Assembly (NCBI GenBank): GCA_027592035.1
Contig: JAQCIK010000002.1
Location: 62,001-126,000 of the forward strand
Origin: Casp-actino8 sp001510455
GTDB taxonomy: Bacteria; Actinomycetota; Acidimicrobiia; Acidimicrobiales; Ilumatobacteraceae
DNA length: 64,000 nucleotides
Reading direction: 5' to 3'
The stretch's first letter is position 1, and the number at the start of each line of letters is the position of its first letter. Both the position numbers and the translations under genes were made by a program. This document shows positions 16,584 to 26,101 of the stretch, one piece after another. The notes under the pieces were generated by a model. It saw only the letters and a list, made by a program, of their open reading frames with translations, ran no database searches and was not told the DNA's origin.

Positions 16584-18172
16584 TGCCCCGTCCCGGATTC
16601 GTTCTCGACGTCGATCGTTCGACTCCACCGATCCTCTTCTGGCGCGGTGAGAACTTCTCGCTCGAGAAGTTGCCGGCTGGCCGCAGCCGCGTCATCTACG
16701 CGCCCGAACCACTGCCGGCCATCGAGGACGTCGACGGCGCCATCCTGCACGCGCTCCTGAACCCGATCGACCAGGACCCGCTCCCGACTCTGTTGTTCCC
16801 AGGTATGAAATTGACGATCGCGTTCGACGACGTCAGTCTTCCGTTGCCCAAGATGCGTCGGCCCGACATACGTCAACGGATCATCGAAGCGGTACTCGAT
16901 CTGGCCGCCGAAGCGGGTGTCGACGACGTTCACATCATCTCGGCCCTCGCATTGCACCGCCGCATGACCGAGTCGGAACTGCGGCACGCCGTGGGTGATC
17001 GCGTCTACGACGCCTTCGCTCCGCGCGGACTGCTCTACCAGCACGACGCCGAGGATCCCGAAGCGCTCACCTACCTCGGCACCACACCTCACGGTGAGGA
17101 CGTCGAGATCAACAAGCGGGCCGCCGAGAGCGATCTGTTGGTGTACGTGAACATCAACCTGGTCGCCATGGACGGAGGCTGGAAGAGCACGGCGACCGGA
17201 CTCTCGTCGTACAAGTCGCTCCGCCATCACCACAACCCGGAGACCATGACTCACTCTCGAAGCTTCATGGATCAGCATCGCAGCGAACTCCACAAGAGCA
17301 ACTGGCGCATGGGCAAGGTGCTCCTCGACAGTGGAGTGAAGGTGTTCCAGATCGAAACGACTCTCAACACCGACACTTTCCCCTCCCCGTTCAACTTCTT
17401 GTCGAAACGCGAGTGGGAATGGTCGCCACGCGATCGCATGACCTACCTCGGCACCACCAAGGCTCTGGCCCGAACTCCACATCGTCTCGCACGAAACATC
17501 TTCCACTCGATCGAGGCTCCCCATCAGATGACGAGCGTGCAGGCCGGTGAGGTGGAGGCCGTGCACCGCATCACCACCGCCAACGTCTACGAGCAGCAAC
17601 TCGTCGAGGTGAAGGGTCAGACCGACATCCTCACCATGGGCATCCCCTACATCAGCCCGTACAACGTTCACTCGATCCTGAACCCAATCCTCGTTCAAGT
17701 GATGGCGATGGGCTACTACTTCAACATGTATCGGGGAGCGCCTCTCGTGCGCGAGGGCGGAGTGATCATCATGACGCACCCGTGTCGACCCGAGTTCAAC
17801 CCGGTTCATCATCCGAGTTACATCGACTTCTTCGAACAGGTCCTGGCCGACACCACCGATCCACACGTCATGTCGCAGAAGTGGGAGAAGCAGTACGCCG
17901 AGGACGAGTGGTACAAACACCTCTACCGCACCAGCTACGCCTATCACGGTGTTCACCCCTTCTACATGTGGTATTGGGGTACGCACGGAATGAAGCACTG
18001 CAGTCGAGTGATCGTGGTCGGTGGCGACCCGAAGACGGTGCGTCGACTCGGTTTCGTTCCGGCCAGCACCATGGATGACGCTCTCGAGATCGCGAGTGAC
18101 GTGGTCGGACGAGCGCCCACCATCACACATCTCCACACACCTCCGCTTCTCGTGGCTGACGTGAGCGTCTGA
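16583..18172 (+). CDS. LarA/DUF2088-like protein (lactate racemase family)
   Basis: 529 residues, longer than typical LarA (about 420). Residues 70-330 match the DUF2088 region: FDDVSLPLP, then SALALHRRMTESEL with H125 at the place of a LarA catalytic histidine, then YLGTTPHGEDVEIN and DGGWKSTATGL with K201 at the place of the lysine that tethers the nickel pincer cofactor. The second LarA histidine, just before the GG-K segment, seems absent. The C-terminal half is rich in aromatic residues and histidine. LarA relatives racemise or epimerise 2-hydroxy acids; here the substrate is unknown. No larB, larC or larE is in the window. The start overlaps the previous stop (TGATG). Confidence 0.75.
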   Translation: MPRPGFVLDVDRSTPPILFWRGENFSLEKLPAGRSRVIYAPEPLPAIEDVDGAILHALLNPIDQDPLPTLLFPGMKLTIAFDDVSLPLPKMRRPDIRQRIIEAVLDLAAEAGVDDVHIISALALHRRMTESELRHAVGDRVYDAFAPRGLLYQHDAEDPEALTYLGTTPHGEDVEINKRAAESDLLVYVNINLVAMDGGWKSTATGLSSYKSLRHHHNPETMTHSRSFMDQHRSELHKSNWRMGKVLLDSGVKVFQIETTLNTDTFPSPFNFLSKREWEWSPRDRMTYLGTTKALARTPHRLARNIFHSIEAPHQMTSVQAGEVEAVHRITTANVYEQQLVEVKGQTDILTMGIPYISPYNVHSILNPILVQVMAMGYYFNMYRGAPLVREGGVIIMTHPCRPEFNPVHHPSYIDFFEQVLADTTDPHVMSQKWEKQYAEDEWYKHLYRTSYAYHGVHPFYMWYWGTHGMKHCSRVIVVGGDPKTVRRLGFVPASTMDDALEIASDVVGRAPTITHLHTPPLLVADVSV

Positions 18173-19194
18173 TGGCGCGCGACGACGCTCCGTGGCGACC
18201 CAGTCGCCTGGCCACTCTCGGCCGAGTCGGCGACGTGTTCGAACGGCTGACTCGACCGACGATGTCCAAGATCGTCCGGCGAGGATTTCCGTACACCGCT
18301 CCCACCGTTCCGCGCGGCGTCGAGGTTCCGGCCGAGGAAGAAACCCTCGGAGCATCCTTCGACACCGAATGGAGCCGACGAGCGCCGGCACGATTCGTGC
18401 GTCGCGGACTCGTCAACGGTCCGATCTCGTGGATGGTGCGAGGTGTGGCCAGTCCGACCGTTCACGGAACCGATCGCCTGGCCGATCTGGCCCGTCTCGA
18501 CGAACCACCTGCGCTCGTGTTCGCCCCCAACCATCATTCGCACCTCGACACCGCGCTGATGGCCACCGTCGTACCCGAACCCTGGCGTTCGAAGCTCGTC
18601 GTCGCGGCGGCCGCCGACTATTTCTTCGACAAACGATGGAAGGCGGTCATGGCCTCGCTCTCCCTCAACGCGATCCCGATCGATCGAGAAGTGACAGGGC
18701 GCAAATCCTCCGAGATGATCAAGAAGCTCATCGAGGACGGATGGAGTCTGGTGATCTATCCCGAGGGAGGGCGCTCCCCCGACGGATGGGGGCAGGATTT
18801 CAAGGGTGGTGCGGCGTACCTCTCGTCGCGAACCGGTGCACCAGTGGTTCCGGTGTTCATCGACGGAACCGGCTCCATCTTCGGCAAAGGTGCCAAACGT
18901 CCCCGTGCCGGCACCACCAACGTGGTGTTCGGACGCCCGCTGATCGCCTCCGACGGCGAGAACACACGTCGCTTCTCGGCCCGTATCGAAGCGGCCGTGA
19001 CCGAACTCGGAGACGAATCCCTCACCGACTACTGGACCGCCCGTCAGCGAGCCGCACGAGGTGAGAGCCCACGCCTCACCGGACCCGAATACACGGGCTG
19101 GCGACGTCAATGGTCGCTCTCGGAACGACGAGCACTCGGAAACGCCGGAGTCCGGCGTCGTCAGAAGCGCCGTTGGCCCGATCTCGGAACCTGA
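18172..19194 (+). CDS. PlsC-type 1-acyl-glycerol-3-phosphate acyltransferase
   Basis: 340-residue lysophospholipid/glycerol-phosphate acyltransferase family member. The HX4D catalytic motif is H121 to D126 (PNHHSHLD). A second block is YPEGGRSPDGWG and a third is GAPVVPVFIDGTGS. The N-terminal 90 residues are an extension without a recognised domain, and no clear membrane helix is seen. It is the last gene of the TetR-controlled operon, coupled by TGATG. It probably acylates the lipid alcohol or phosphate made by the preceding enzymes. A housekeeping PlsC role is less likely, because another PlsC domain is encoded at 35907-37331. Confidence 0.85.
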   Translation: MARDDAPWRPSRLATLGRVGDVFERLTRPTMSKIVRRGFPYTAPTVPRGVEVPAEEETLGASFDTEWSRRAPARFVRRGLVNGPISWMVRGVASPTVHGTDRLADLARLDEPPALVFAPNHHSHLDTALMATVVPEPWRSKLVVAAAADYFFDKRWKAVMASLSLNAIPIDREVTGRKSSEMIKKLIEDGWSLVIYPEGGRSPDGWGQDFKGGAAYLSSRTGAPVVPVFIDGTGSIFGKGAKRPRAGTTNVVFGRPLIASDGENTRRFSARIEAAVTELGDESLTDYWTARQRAARGESPRLTGPEYTGWRRQWSLSERRALGNAGVRRRQKRRWPDLGT

Positions 19195-19224
19195 AGCCGG
19201 CCACTGGAACTGGTGGCTGATCTC

Positions 19225-19248
19225 GGCGAAACACGCAACGATTTCGCC
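19225..19248. terminator. Hairpin between convergent plsC-like and LysM genes
   Basis: Stem GGCGAAA/TTTCGCC with a ten-base loop. A second stem-loop, CACCAA with GGAAC inside, spans the LysM gene's stop codon. Together they could end transcription from both sides. U-tracts are poor. Confidence 0.4.
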
Positions 19249-19264
19249 ACCAGAACCACCAAGA

Positions 19265-19858
19265 TCAGGGAACTGGTTCCTTGGTGCGAGCCGGAATGTT
19301 GATCTCGTCACCGGGAATGATCACGACACCGATGTCGACCCAACCGTTGGCCGCCAGAAGTGCCGAGACCTCGACTCCCCACATACTCGCGATACGCGAC
19401 AACGAGTCGCCGGCCTGAACCGTGTACTTGCCTTGGCCGGGTTCGGGTGTAGGAGCCTCGGTGTCGGTGGGAATGGGCAGACCGGGAAGAGTCGTCGAGA
19501 CGTTCGTCGCCGTCGGGGGAATGAGGATCACCATCCCGGGCGACAACGGATGCAGGATTCCGTCGGCCCAACTGTTGTAGCTCGCGATGTCCTCGGCCGA
19601 CGTGCCGAACTTGGCCGCAATTCCGTACATCGAATCACCCGACACGATCGTGTAGGTCATCGGTGGCGGAAGGGTGTTGGCCGGATCGACCGTGGTGACG
19701 ACCGACGGAGGTGTCGTGGCGTAATTCGTCGAGGTGAGAGGACGAAGCGTGGTGGCCGTGGCCATCGGGTCGCTGCCGCAGGCCGACAGCACCGCTGCTC
19801 CCATCAGCACGGCGACACCTCCTACGGTCCAGGACGACATCACACGACGCTCACGCAC
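19265..19858 (-). CDS. LysM-domain lipoprotein
   Basis: 197 residues. The N-terminus MRERRVMSSW is followed by a hydrophobic stretch ending in the lipobox LSAC, so the mature protein would start at the cysteine and be lipid-anchored outside the membrane. Two LysM peptidoglycan-binding modules follow: YTIVSGDSMYGIAAKFG near 90 and YTVQAGDSLSRIASMWG near 150, separated by a Pro/Thr-rich linker. No catalytic domain is present. The start is taken at GTG 19858, which follows TAGATT by seven bases; ATG 19840 is an alternative. It lies downstream of gltD, convergent with the lipid operon. It probably binds cell wall and may anchor or scaffold partners. Confidence 0.8.
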   Translation of the reverse strand: MRERRVMSSWTVGGVAVLMGAAVLSACGSDPMATATTLRPLTSTNYATTPPSVVTTVDPANTLPPPMTYTIVSGDSMYGIAAKFGTSAEDIASYNSWADGILHPLSPGMVILIPPTATNVSTTLPGLPIPTDTEAPTPEPGQGKYTVQAGDSLSRIASMWGVEVSALLAANGWVDIGVVIIPGDEINIPARTKEPVP

Positions 19859-19920
19859 GGGCGACAATCTAGTTCTCCGCTCGCCCGACGGGGTGGCAGA
19901 ACACCCCGCGTCTTCCGTCG

Positions 19921-21372
19921 TCACACGAGAGGTCGATCGGTCGGACGCACCGGTTCCGGCAACGACGACTCCCCCATGAGGAAGCGATCCACACCAGCCG
20001 CGCACGCGCGACCTTCGGCGATGGCCCACACGATGAGGCTCTGACCACGTCCCATGTCACCGGCCACGAACACTCCGGGGACACTCGACATGTACGAGTC
20101 GTTGCGTCGGACGTTGCCTCTCTCGTCGAGCTCGACTCCGAGTCGATCGAGCCAACCTCCTTTTTCGGGACCGACGAACCCGAGGGCCAGGAACACGAAA
20201 TCAGCCGGTATCTCGCGATCGGTTCCTTCCACCTTCACGAACGAGCCGTCCTTCATCTCGACTTCGTGCAGCAGCAGCGCACGAACTCGACCGTTTCCGT
20301 CGTCGACGAATCGCTCGGTGTTGACGCTGTACATGCGTTCACCACCTTCTTCGTGAGCCGACGACACGCGATAGGTCATCGAGTACTGAGGCCACGGATT
20401 GCCCGACGAGCGAGCTTCTGGCGGACGCGGCATGATCTCCAACTGAGTCACCGAGGCTGCTCCCTGGCGGTGTGCGGTCCCGAGACAATCGGCTCCCGTG
20501 TCTCCACCGCCGATGATCACGACGTGACGACCTGCCACGTCGATCGGCGACGAGTCGAGATCACCTTCTTGCACTCGGTTCGCATAGGGCAGGTACTCCA
20601 TGGCCTGATGGATTCCAGCGAGTTCACGCCCGGGAATGGGGAGATCGCGCCAGGCCGTCGCACCACACGCCAGAACGACCGCGTCGTGCGACGCCACGAG
20701 AACGTCGATGTCGACGTTCTGTCCGACGACCGCGTTCGTGCGGAATTCGGTGCCTTCGGCTTCCATCTGCTCGAGGCGTCGATCGACGTGACGCTTCTCC
20801 ATCTTGAACTCGGGAATGCCGTAACGCAGTAGTCCACCCACGCGATCGGCTCGCTCGAGCACCACCACCTCGTGACCGGCACGAGTCAACTGTTGAGCAA
20901 CGGCCAACCCGGCTGGTCCGGAGCCGATGACCGCGACGCGCCGACCGGTCTTCACACTCGGGAGTTGCGGGGTGACCCAACCTTCGGACCAGGCACGGTC
21001 GATGATCTCGACTTCGACCTGCTTGATCGCCACCGGATCGGCGTTGATTCCGAGGACGCACGCCGACTCGCACGGCGCCGGGCAGAGTCGACCGGTGAAC
21101 TCCGGAAAGTTGTTGGTCGCGTGCAGACGGTCGATCGCTTCCCGCCAGTGTTCGCGGTACACGAGGTCGTTCCAATCGGGAATCAGGTTGCCGAGAGGAC
21201 AACCGTTGTTGCAGAACGGGATCCCGCAATCCATGCATCGACCGGCCTGACGCTTCAGGGCCTCCCGGTCGAACGGCTCGTAGACCTCTTTCCAGTCACG
21301 AAGCCGAACCGGCACCGGACGTCGACTCGGTCCTTCGCGATCCCATTTCAAGAAACCGGTGGTCTCACCCAC
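19921..21372 (-). CDS. gltD: Glutamate synthase (NADPH) small subunit
   Basis: 483-residue FAD/NADPH-binding beta subunit that feeds electrons to GltB. The N-terminal cysteine-rich segment CMDCGIPFCNNGCPLGN binds two [4Fe-4S] clusters. GSGPAGLAVAQQL is the FAD fold and GGGDTGADCLG the NADPH fold. VFVAGDMGRGQSLIVWAI near the C-terminus is typical of the family. The start overlaps the gltB stop by eight bases, so translation is coupled. The complex makes two glutamates from glutamine and 2-oxoglutarate in nitrogen assimilation. Confidence 0.96.
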   Translation of the reverse strand: MGETTGFLKWDREGPSRRPVPVRLRDWKEVYEPFDREALKRQAGRCMDCGIPFCNNGCPLGNLIPDWNDLVYREHWREAIDRLHATNNFPEFTGRLCPAPCESACVLGINADPVAIKQVEVEIIDRAWSEGWVTPQLPSVKTGRRVAVIGSGPAGLAVAQQLTRAGHEVVVLERADRVGGLLRYGIPEFKMEKRHVDRRLEQMEAEGTEFRTNAVVGQNVDIDVLVASHDAVVLACGATAWRDLPIPGRELAGIHQAMEYLPYANRVQEGDLDSSPIDVAGRHVVIIGGGDTGADCLGTAHRQGAASVTQLEIMPRPPEARSSGNPWPQYSMTYRVSSAHEEGGERMYSVNTERFVDDGNGRVRALLLHEVEMKDGSFVKVEGTDREIPADFVFLALGFVGPEKGGWLDRLGVELDERGNVRRNDSYMSSVPGVFVAGDMGRGQSLIVWAIAEGRACAAGVDRFLMGESSLPEPVRPTDRPLV

Positions 21373-24300
21373 TGGACACCTCCATCACCTGGCGCAGGGT
21401 CTCCTCTTCGGACCATCCCTTGTCGGATGCCGATGCGAGGACTCCGAGCACACGCTTGTAGTCACGTGGCATCACCTTGCGGAAGTGCGAGACCTCGGCC
21501 TCCCATCCGTCGAGGATGCGACGGCCCACGGCGCTGTCGGTTTCCTCGACGTGATCGGCAATCGTCGTGCGCAGGAAATCGAGGTCGGTGCTCTCGAGCG
21601 GTTCGAGATCGACGAGCTCGTAGTTGACCTTGCTCGCGAACGTCTCGTCGGGGTCGTACACGTAGGCCACACCCCCCGACATTCCGGCCGCGAAGTTACG
21701 GCCGGTGGCTCCGAGCACGACGACCCTTCCACCGGTCATGTACTCACATGCGTGATCACCGACGCCCTCGACCACGGCCGTGGCCCCGGAATTACGCACG
21801 CAGAAACGCTCGCCGACCATGCCGCGTAGATAGATCTCGCCGCTGGTCGCTCCGTACCCGATCACGTTTCCGGCGATCACGTTGTCCTCGGCCACCAGTG
21901 ACGAGTCGCGATCGGGTCTCACCACGAGACGACCACCGGACAAACCTTTGCCCAAGTAGTCGTTGGCGTCTCCTTCGAGTCGCATGGTCACACCCGACGG
22001 GACGAAGGCTCCGAAACTCTGTCCGGCCGATCCGCGGAAGTCGATCTGGATCGTGTTCGGCGGCAGACCTTCGGCCCGCCAGCGCTTGGTCACTTCGTGC
22101 CCGAGCATGGTTCCGACCGTCCGGTTCACGTTACGAATGGCCGACGAGAATCGAATCGGCTCACCGGACTCGATCGACTTCTCGGCCATGGCGATCAACT
22201 CGACGTCGAGTGCCTCGGCGAGACCGTGATCCTGGGTGACACTCTGATGCATCGTCTGCTGATACGGATTCTCGGCGGTGGCGAGAATCGGCGCCAGGTC
22301 GAGGCCGCGGGCCTTCCAATGGTCGACCGCCGCCTTGGTGTCGAGCATCTCGCTGTGACCCACCATTTCCTCGATCGTCCGGAAGCCGAGTTGGGCCATG
22401 ATCTCGCGTACTTCTGTGGCCACGAACTCGAAGAAGTTCACCACGAACTCGGGCTGGCCCGAGAAGCGCTTGCGCAACTCGGGGTTCTGGGTCGCGATTC
22501 CGACCGGACAGGTGTCGAGATGACACACGCGCATCATGATGCAGCCACTCACGACGAGTGGGGCCGTCGCGAATCCGAACTCCTCGGCTCCGAGCAGTGC
22601 AGCGATCACGACGTCGCGGCCCGTCTTCATCTGCCCATCGGCCTGAACGACGATTCGATCTCGCAGACCATTCAGGAGAAGCGTTTGCTGGGTCTCGGCG
22701 AGACCGAGTTCCCACGGTGCGCCGGCGTGCTTCAACGAGGTGAGAGGTGAGGCACCAGTTCCGCCGTCGTGCCCCGAGATGAGCACGACGTCGGCCTTGG
22801 CCTTGCTCACGCCAGCGGCGACGGTACCCACACCAACTTCGGCGACCAGCTTCACGTGAACGCGAGCCGACGGATTGGAGTTCTTCAGGTCGTGGATCAA
22901 CTGCTTCAGATCCTCGATCGAATAGATGTCGTGGTGGGGCGGCGGACTGATCAGACCGACACCCGGAGTCGAGTGCCGGGTCTTGGCCACCCACGGGTAC
23001 ACCTTGTGACCCGGGAGCTGACCACCTTCACCGGGCTTGGCTCCCTGCGCCATCTTGATCTGGATGTCATCAGCGTTGGTCAGGTACTCACTCGTCACTC
23101 CGAAACGACCCGAAGCCACCTGCTTGATCGCCGATCGACGCACCGGGTCGTGTAGACGCTCGGAGTCTTCACCACCCTCGCCAGTGTTGCTCTTGCCACC
23201 GATGCGATTCATGGCAACCGCCAACGTCTCGTGGGCCTCAGCAGAGATCGATCCGTAGCTCATGGCGCCCGTGGAGAATCGCTTCACGATCGACTCGATC
23301 GACTCGACCTCGTCGATCGGCACCGACGAACGCACCCCCGAGCGGAACTCGAAGAGTCCGCGTAGCGTCGCCAGATTTCTCGACTGGTCGTCGACAGCCC
23401 GACTGTACTGACGGAACACGTCGTAGCGCTTGGCGCGCGTGCTGTGCTGCAATCGGTAGACCGTCTCGGGATTGAAGAGGTGGTACTCCCCTTCGCGACG
23501 CCATTGGTATTCCCCACCGAGTTCGAGCTTGCGGTGGGCTCGGTGTTCGGGGTTCGACGGGTGGGCCACGGCGTGTCGGATGGCGACTTCCTCGGCGATC
23601 TCGTCGAGACCGATACCGCCGAGACGACTCACGGTGCCCGTGAAGTACTCGTCGACCAGCTCTCGGCTGAGGCCGATGGCCTCGAAGATCTGAGCACCGG
23701 TGTACGACGCCACCGTGCTCACACCCATCTTCGACATGATCTTCAGAACACCCTTGCCGGCGGCCTTGATGTACTTCTTGACCGCGGTGACCGGATCGGC
23801 ACCACCGAGACCGTGCAGATCCTCGCGGATCATGTCCTCGATCGACTCGAAGGCGAGGTACGGGTTGACCGCACCGGCTCCGTACCCGACCAACAACGCC
23901 ATGTGATGGACCTCGCGTGCGTCTCCGCATTCGACGACGAGTCCACACTTGGTCCGCTTCTTCTCTCGAACGAGATGATGGTGAACCGCAGCGGTCATGA
24001 GAAGTGACGGGATGGGAGCGAGAACCTCGTCACTGTTGCGATTGGACAACACGATGACTCGGGCCCCGGCATCGATCGCCGTCGACACCTCGTCACAGAT
24101 CTCGCGCAGCGCGCTACGAAGGGCGCCTCCACCACCGCCCACGCGGTAGAGACCCGAGACCACGTGGGCGTGCAATTCCGGAAACGCACCGTCGTCGTCG
24201 GCATGGATGATGCGCGCCAACTCGTCGTTGTCGATGACCGGGAAAGGCAGCGCCAACTGGCGGCAGCTGGCCGGACCCGGATCGAGAAGGTTCGATTCGG

Positions 24301-25927
24301 GTCCGATCGTCGAGGCCACACTCGTGACGACCTCTTCACGGATCGCATCGAGAGGCGGATTCGTCACCTGAGCGAAGAGTTGCTGGAAGTAATCGAACAA
24401 CAGGCGTGGGCGGTCCGACAGGACGGCGATCGGGGTGTCGGTGCCCATCGAACCGATCGGCTCGGTACCCGTCTTGGCCATCGGCGCCAGGATGACCTTC
24501 AACTCCTCGTGGCTGTAGCCGAACTTCTGCTGACGACGCAGAACGCTGAGATGGCTGTGCACCACGTGTTCGCGCTCGGGCAGATCGTCGAGCTCGACCA
24601 GACCATCGGCCAACCACTCGGCATAGGGCTGAGCGACCGCCAACTGCTGCTTGATCTCCTCGTCGTCGACGATTCGACCCTGTGCGGTGTCGATCAAGAA
24701 CATTCGACCGGGCTGCAGACGACCCTTCTTCACGATCTTCGACGGCTCGACATCGATCACACCCACTTCGGATGCCATGACGACCAGACCGTCGGCCGTC
24801 ACCCAGTAGCGGCTCGGACGCAGTCCGTTGCGGTCGAGAACGGCGCCGATGACGGTTCCGTCGGTGAATGCGACACTCGCCGGACCGTCCCACGGCTCCA
24901 TGAGCGAGGAGTGGAACCGATAGAAGGCCCGCTTGTCGGCATCCATGGTCTCGTGGTTCTCCCAGGCTTCGGGGATCATCATGAGAACGGCATGGGGCAG
25001 CGAACGGCCACCCAGATGCAGCAACTCGAGAACTTCGTCGAAGCTCGCCGAGTCGCTTCCCCCTGGAGTGCAGATCGGGAACGCCCTCTCGAGTCCGGGG
25101 ATGAGATCGGACGAGAGCAGAGCTTCTCGAGTTCTCATCCAGTTGCGGTTGCCCTGCACCGTGTTGATCTCGCCGTTGTGCGCGATGAAGCGATAGGGAT
25201 GTGCGAGCGGCCACGACGGGAACGTGTTGGTGGAGAACCGGCTGTGCACGAGAGCGAGAGCGCTCTCGACTCGCTCGTCGGCGAGTTCGGGGTAGAACGC
25301 TCCGAGTTGAGGAGTCGTGAACATTCCCTTGTAGACGATGGTGCGGCTCGAGAGCGACGGGAAGTAGGTGTTCAACTCGTCGATCAATTCGTGTTCGATG
25401 CGCTTGCGCGCCACGAACATCTTGCGATCGAGTTCGAGTCCACTCGCTCCGCCCGGATCGGACACGAACAGCTGTCGAAACGACGGCATGGCTCGACGGG
25501 CGGTTTCTCCGAGCGTCGACGGATCGACGGGCACGTTTCGCCACCCGAGCACCGTCAGACCCTCAGCGGCCACGATGGCGTCGATGGCTGCACACGCTCG
25601 GTCGGCATCCGCTGGTTCCGCGGGGAGGAACCCGATACCAACCGCGTACGAACCGGCGGCGGGCAGATCGAACTCGACCTCGCCCCGGAAGAAGCGATCC
25701 GGAACCTGCACCAGGACTCCGGCTCCGTCGCCGGTGTCGACCTCGGCACCGGTGGCTCCTCGGTGCTCGAGGTTGCACAGGGCGCCGAGACCCATGACGA
25801 CGATGTCGTGGGAGGCTCGTCCGTGAATATCGGCCACGAACGAGACACCGCAGGCGTCGTGCTCGAATCGGGGGTCGTACAGGCCGTGCGCAACGGGCAG
25901 GCCGGACGCGTTCATGGAAATGGTCAT
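21365..25927 (-). CDS. gltB: Glutamate synthase (NADPH) large subunit
   Basis: 1520-residue alpha subunit. The class II glutaminase domain begins at the cysteine of HDACGVSFVAD (C26), which becomes the N-terminal nucleophile after propeptide removal. The central and FMN synthase domains carry GEGGEDSER and GHDGGTGASPLTSLKHAG. The [3Fe-4S] cluster cysteines are in CIMMRVCHLDTCPVG. The C-terminal GXGXG beta-helix is present (GATSGEIYLRG, AGMSGGVAYV). The ATG at 25927 follows GAGAG at good spacing; ATG 25915 is an alternative. A promoter TTGGCG-N18-TAGGCT (-10 at 26007-26002) and three 11-bp-spaced GTGAC elements lie upstream. Confidence 0.96.
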   Translation of the reverse strand: MTISMNASGLPVAHGLYDPRFEHDACGVSFVADIHGRASHDIVVMGLGALCNLEHRGATGAEVDTGDGAGVLVQVPDRFFRGEVEFDLPAAGSYAVGIGFLPAEPADADRACAAIDAIVAAEGLTVLGWRNVPVDPSTLGETARRAMPSFRQLFVSDPGGASGLELDRKMFVARKRIEHELIDELNTYFPSLSSRTIVYKGMFTTPQLGAFYPELADERVESALALVHSRFSTNTFPSWPLAHPYRFIAHNGEINTVQGNRNWMRTREALLSSDLIPGLERAFPICTPGGSDSASFDEVLELLHLGGRSLPHAVLMMIPEAWENHETMDADKRAFYRFHSSLMEPWDGPASVAFTDGTVIGAVLDRNGLRPSRYWVTADGLVVMASEVGVIDVEPSKIVKKGRLQPGRMFLIDTAQGRIVDDEEIKQQLAVAQPYAEWLADGLVELDDLPEREHVVHSHLSVLRRQQKFGYSHEELKVILAPMAKTGTEPIGSMGTDTPIAVLSDRPRLLFDYFQQLFAQVTNPPLDAIREEVVTSVASTIGPESNLLDPGPASCRQLALPFPVIDNDELARIIHADDDGAFPELHAHVVSGLYRVGGGGGALRSALREICDEVSTAIDAGARVIVLSNRNSDEVLAPIPSLLMTAAVHHHLVREKKRTKCGLVVECGDAREVHHMALLVGYGAGAVNPYLAFESIEDMIREDLHGLGGADPVTAVKKYIKAAGKGVLKIMSKMGVSTVASYTGAQIFEAIGLSRELVDEYFTGTVSRLGGIGLDEIAEEVAIRHAVAHPSNPEHRAHRKLELGGEYQWRREGEYHLFNPETVYRLQHSTRAKRYDVFRQYSRAVDDQSRNLATLRGLFEFRSGVRSSVPIDEVESIESIVKRFSTGAMSYGSISAEAHETLAVAMNRIGGKSNTGEGGEDSERLHDPVRRSAIKQVASGRFGVTSEYLTNADDIQIKMAQGAKPGEGGQLPGHKVYPWVAKTRHSTPGVGLISPPPHHDIYSIEDLKQLIHDLKNSNPSARVHVKLVAEVGVGTVAAGVSKAKADVVLISGHDGGTGASPLTSLKHAGAPWELGLAETQQTLLLNGLRDRIVVQADGQMKTGRDVVIAALLGAEEFGFATAPLVVSGCIMMRVCHLDTCPVGIATQNPELRKRFSGQPEFVVNFFEFVATEVREIMAQLGFRTIEEMVGHSEMLDTKAAVDHWKARGLDLAPILATAENPYQQTMHQSVTQDHGLAEALDVELIAMAEKSIESGEPIRFSSAIRNVNRTVGTMLGHEVTKRWRAEGLPPNTIQIDFRGSAGQSFGAFVPSGVTMRLEGDANDYLGKGLSGGRLVVRPDRDSSLVAEDNVIAGNVIGYGATSGEIYLRGMVGERFCVRNSGATAVVEGVGDHACEYMTGGRVVVLGATGRNFAAGMSGGVAYVYDPDETFASKVNYELVDLEPLESTDLDFLRTTIADHVEETDSAVGRRILDGWEAEVSHFRKVMPRDYKRVLGVLASASDKGWSEEETLRQVMEVSSG

Positions 25928-26058
25928 GGTCACTCTCTCGGGTCCACGGACAACGTGATGTTGGTGGCCCCCGGGACGACGCTGGCCCGAACGGCTTTTC
26001 AAGCCTAGGTGCGGCCTCGGACCGCCGCCAACCATTTGCCCACCTCAGGGACGATTCG

Positions 26059-26086
26059 CGTCACACCAGCGTCACGACTTCGTCAC
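26059..26086 (-). promoter_or_regulatory. Three GTGAC direct repeats at 11-bp spacing upstream of gltBD
   Basis: CGTCAC (plus-strand reading) begins at 26059, 26070 and 26081, so the repeats sit on one face of the helix. The pattern GTnAC-N6 repeated is that bound by OmpR-family regulators such as GlnR (nitrogen) and PhoP. They lie 50-85 bases upstream of the gltB -10. The identity of the binding protein is inferred. Confidence 0.55.
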
Positions 26087-26101
26087 GAAATCGCGGCGAG
26101 G

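Noticed and set aside
16475..18391. Minus-strand frame of 638 codons opposite the LarA-like gene
   Set aside because: The sense strand has clear family motifs; the antisense frame shows none.
25928..26001. Possible glutamine riboswitch in the gltB leader
   Set aside because: The 70-base leader does not show the conserved core of known glutamine-binding RNAs.
24164..26008. Plus-strand frame of 614 codons opposite gltB
   Set aside because: Antisense to a well-conserved GltB; composition is Arg/His/Asp-rich without domain motifs.
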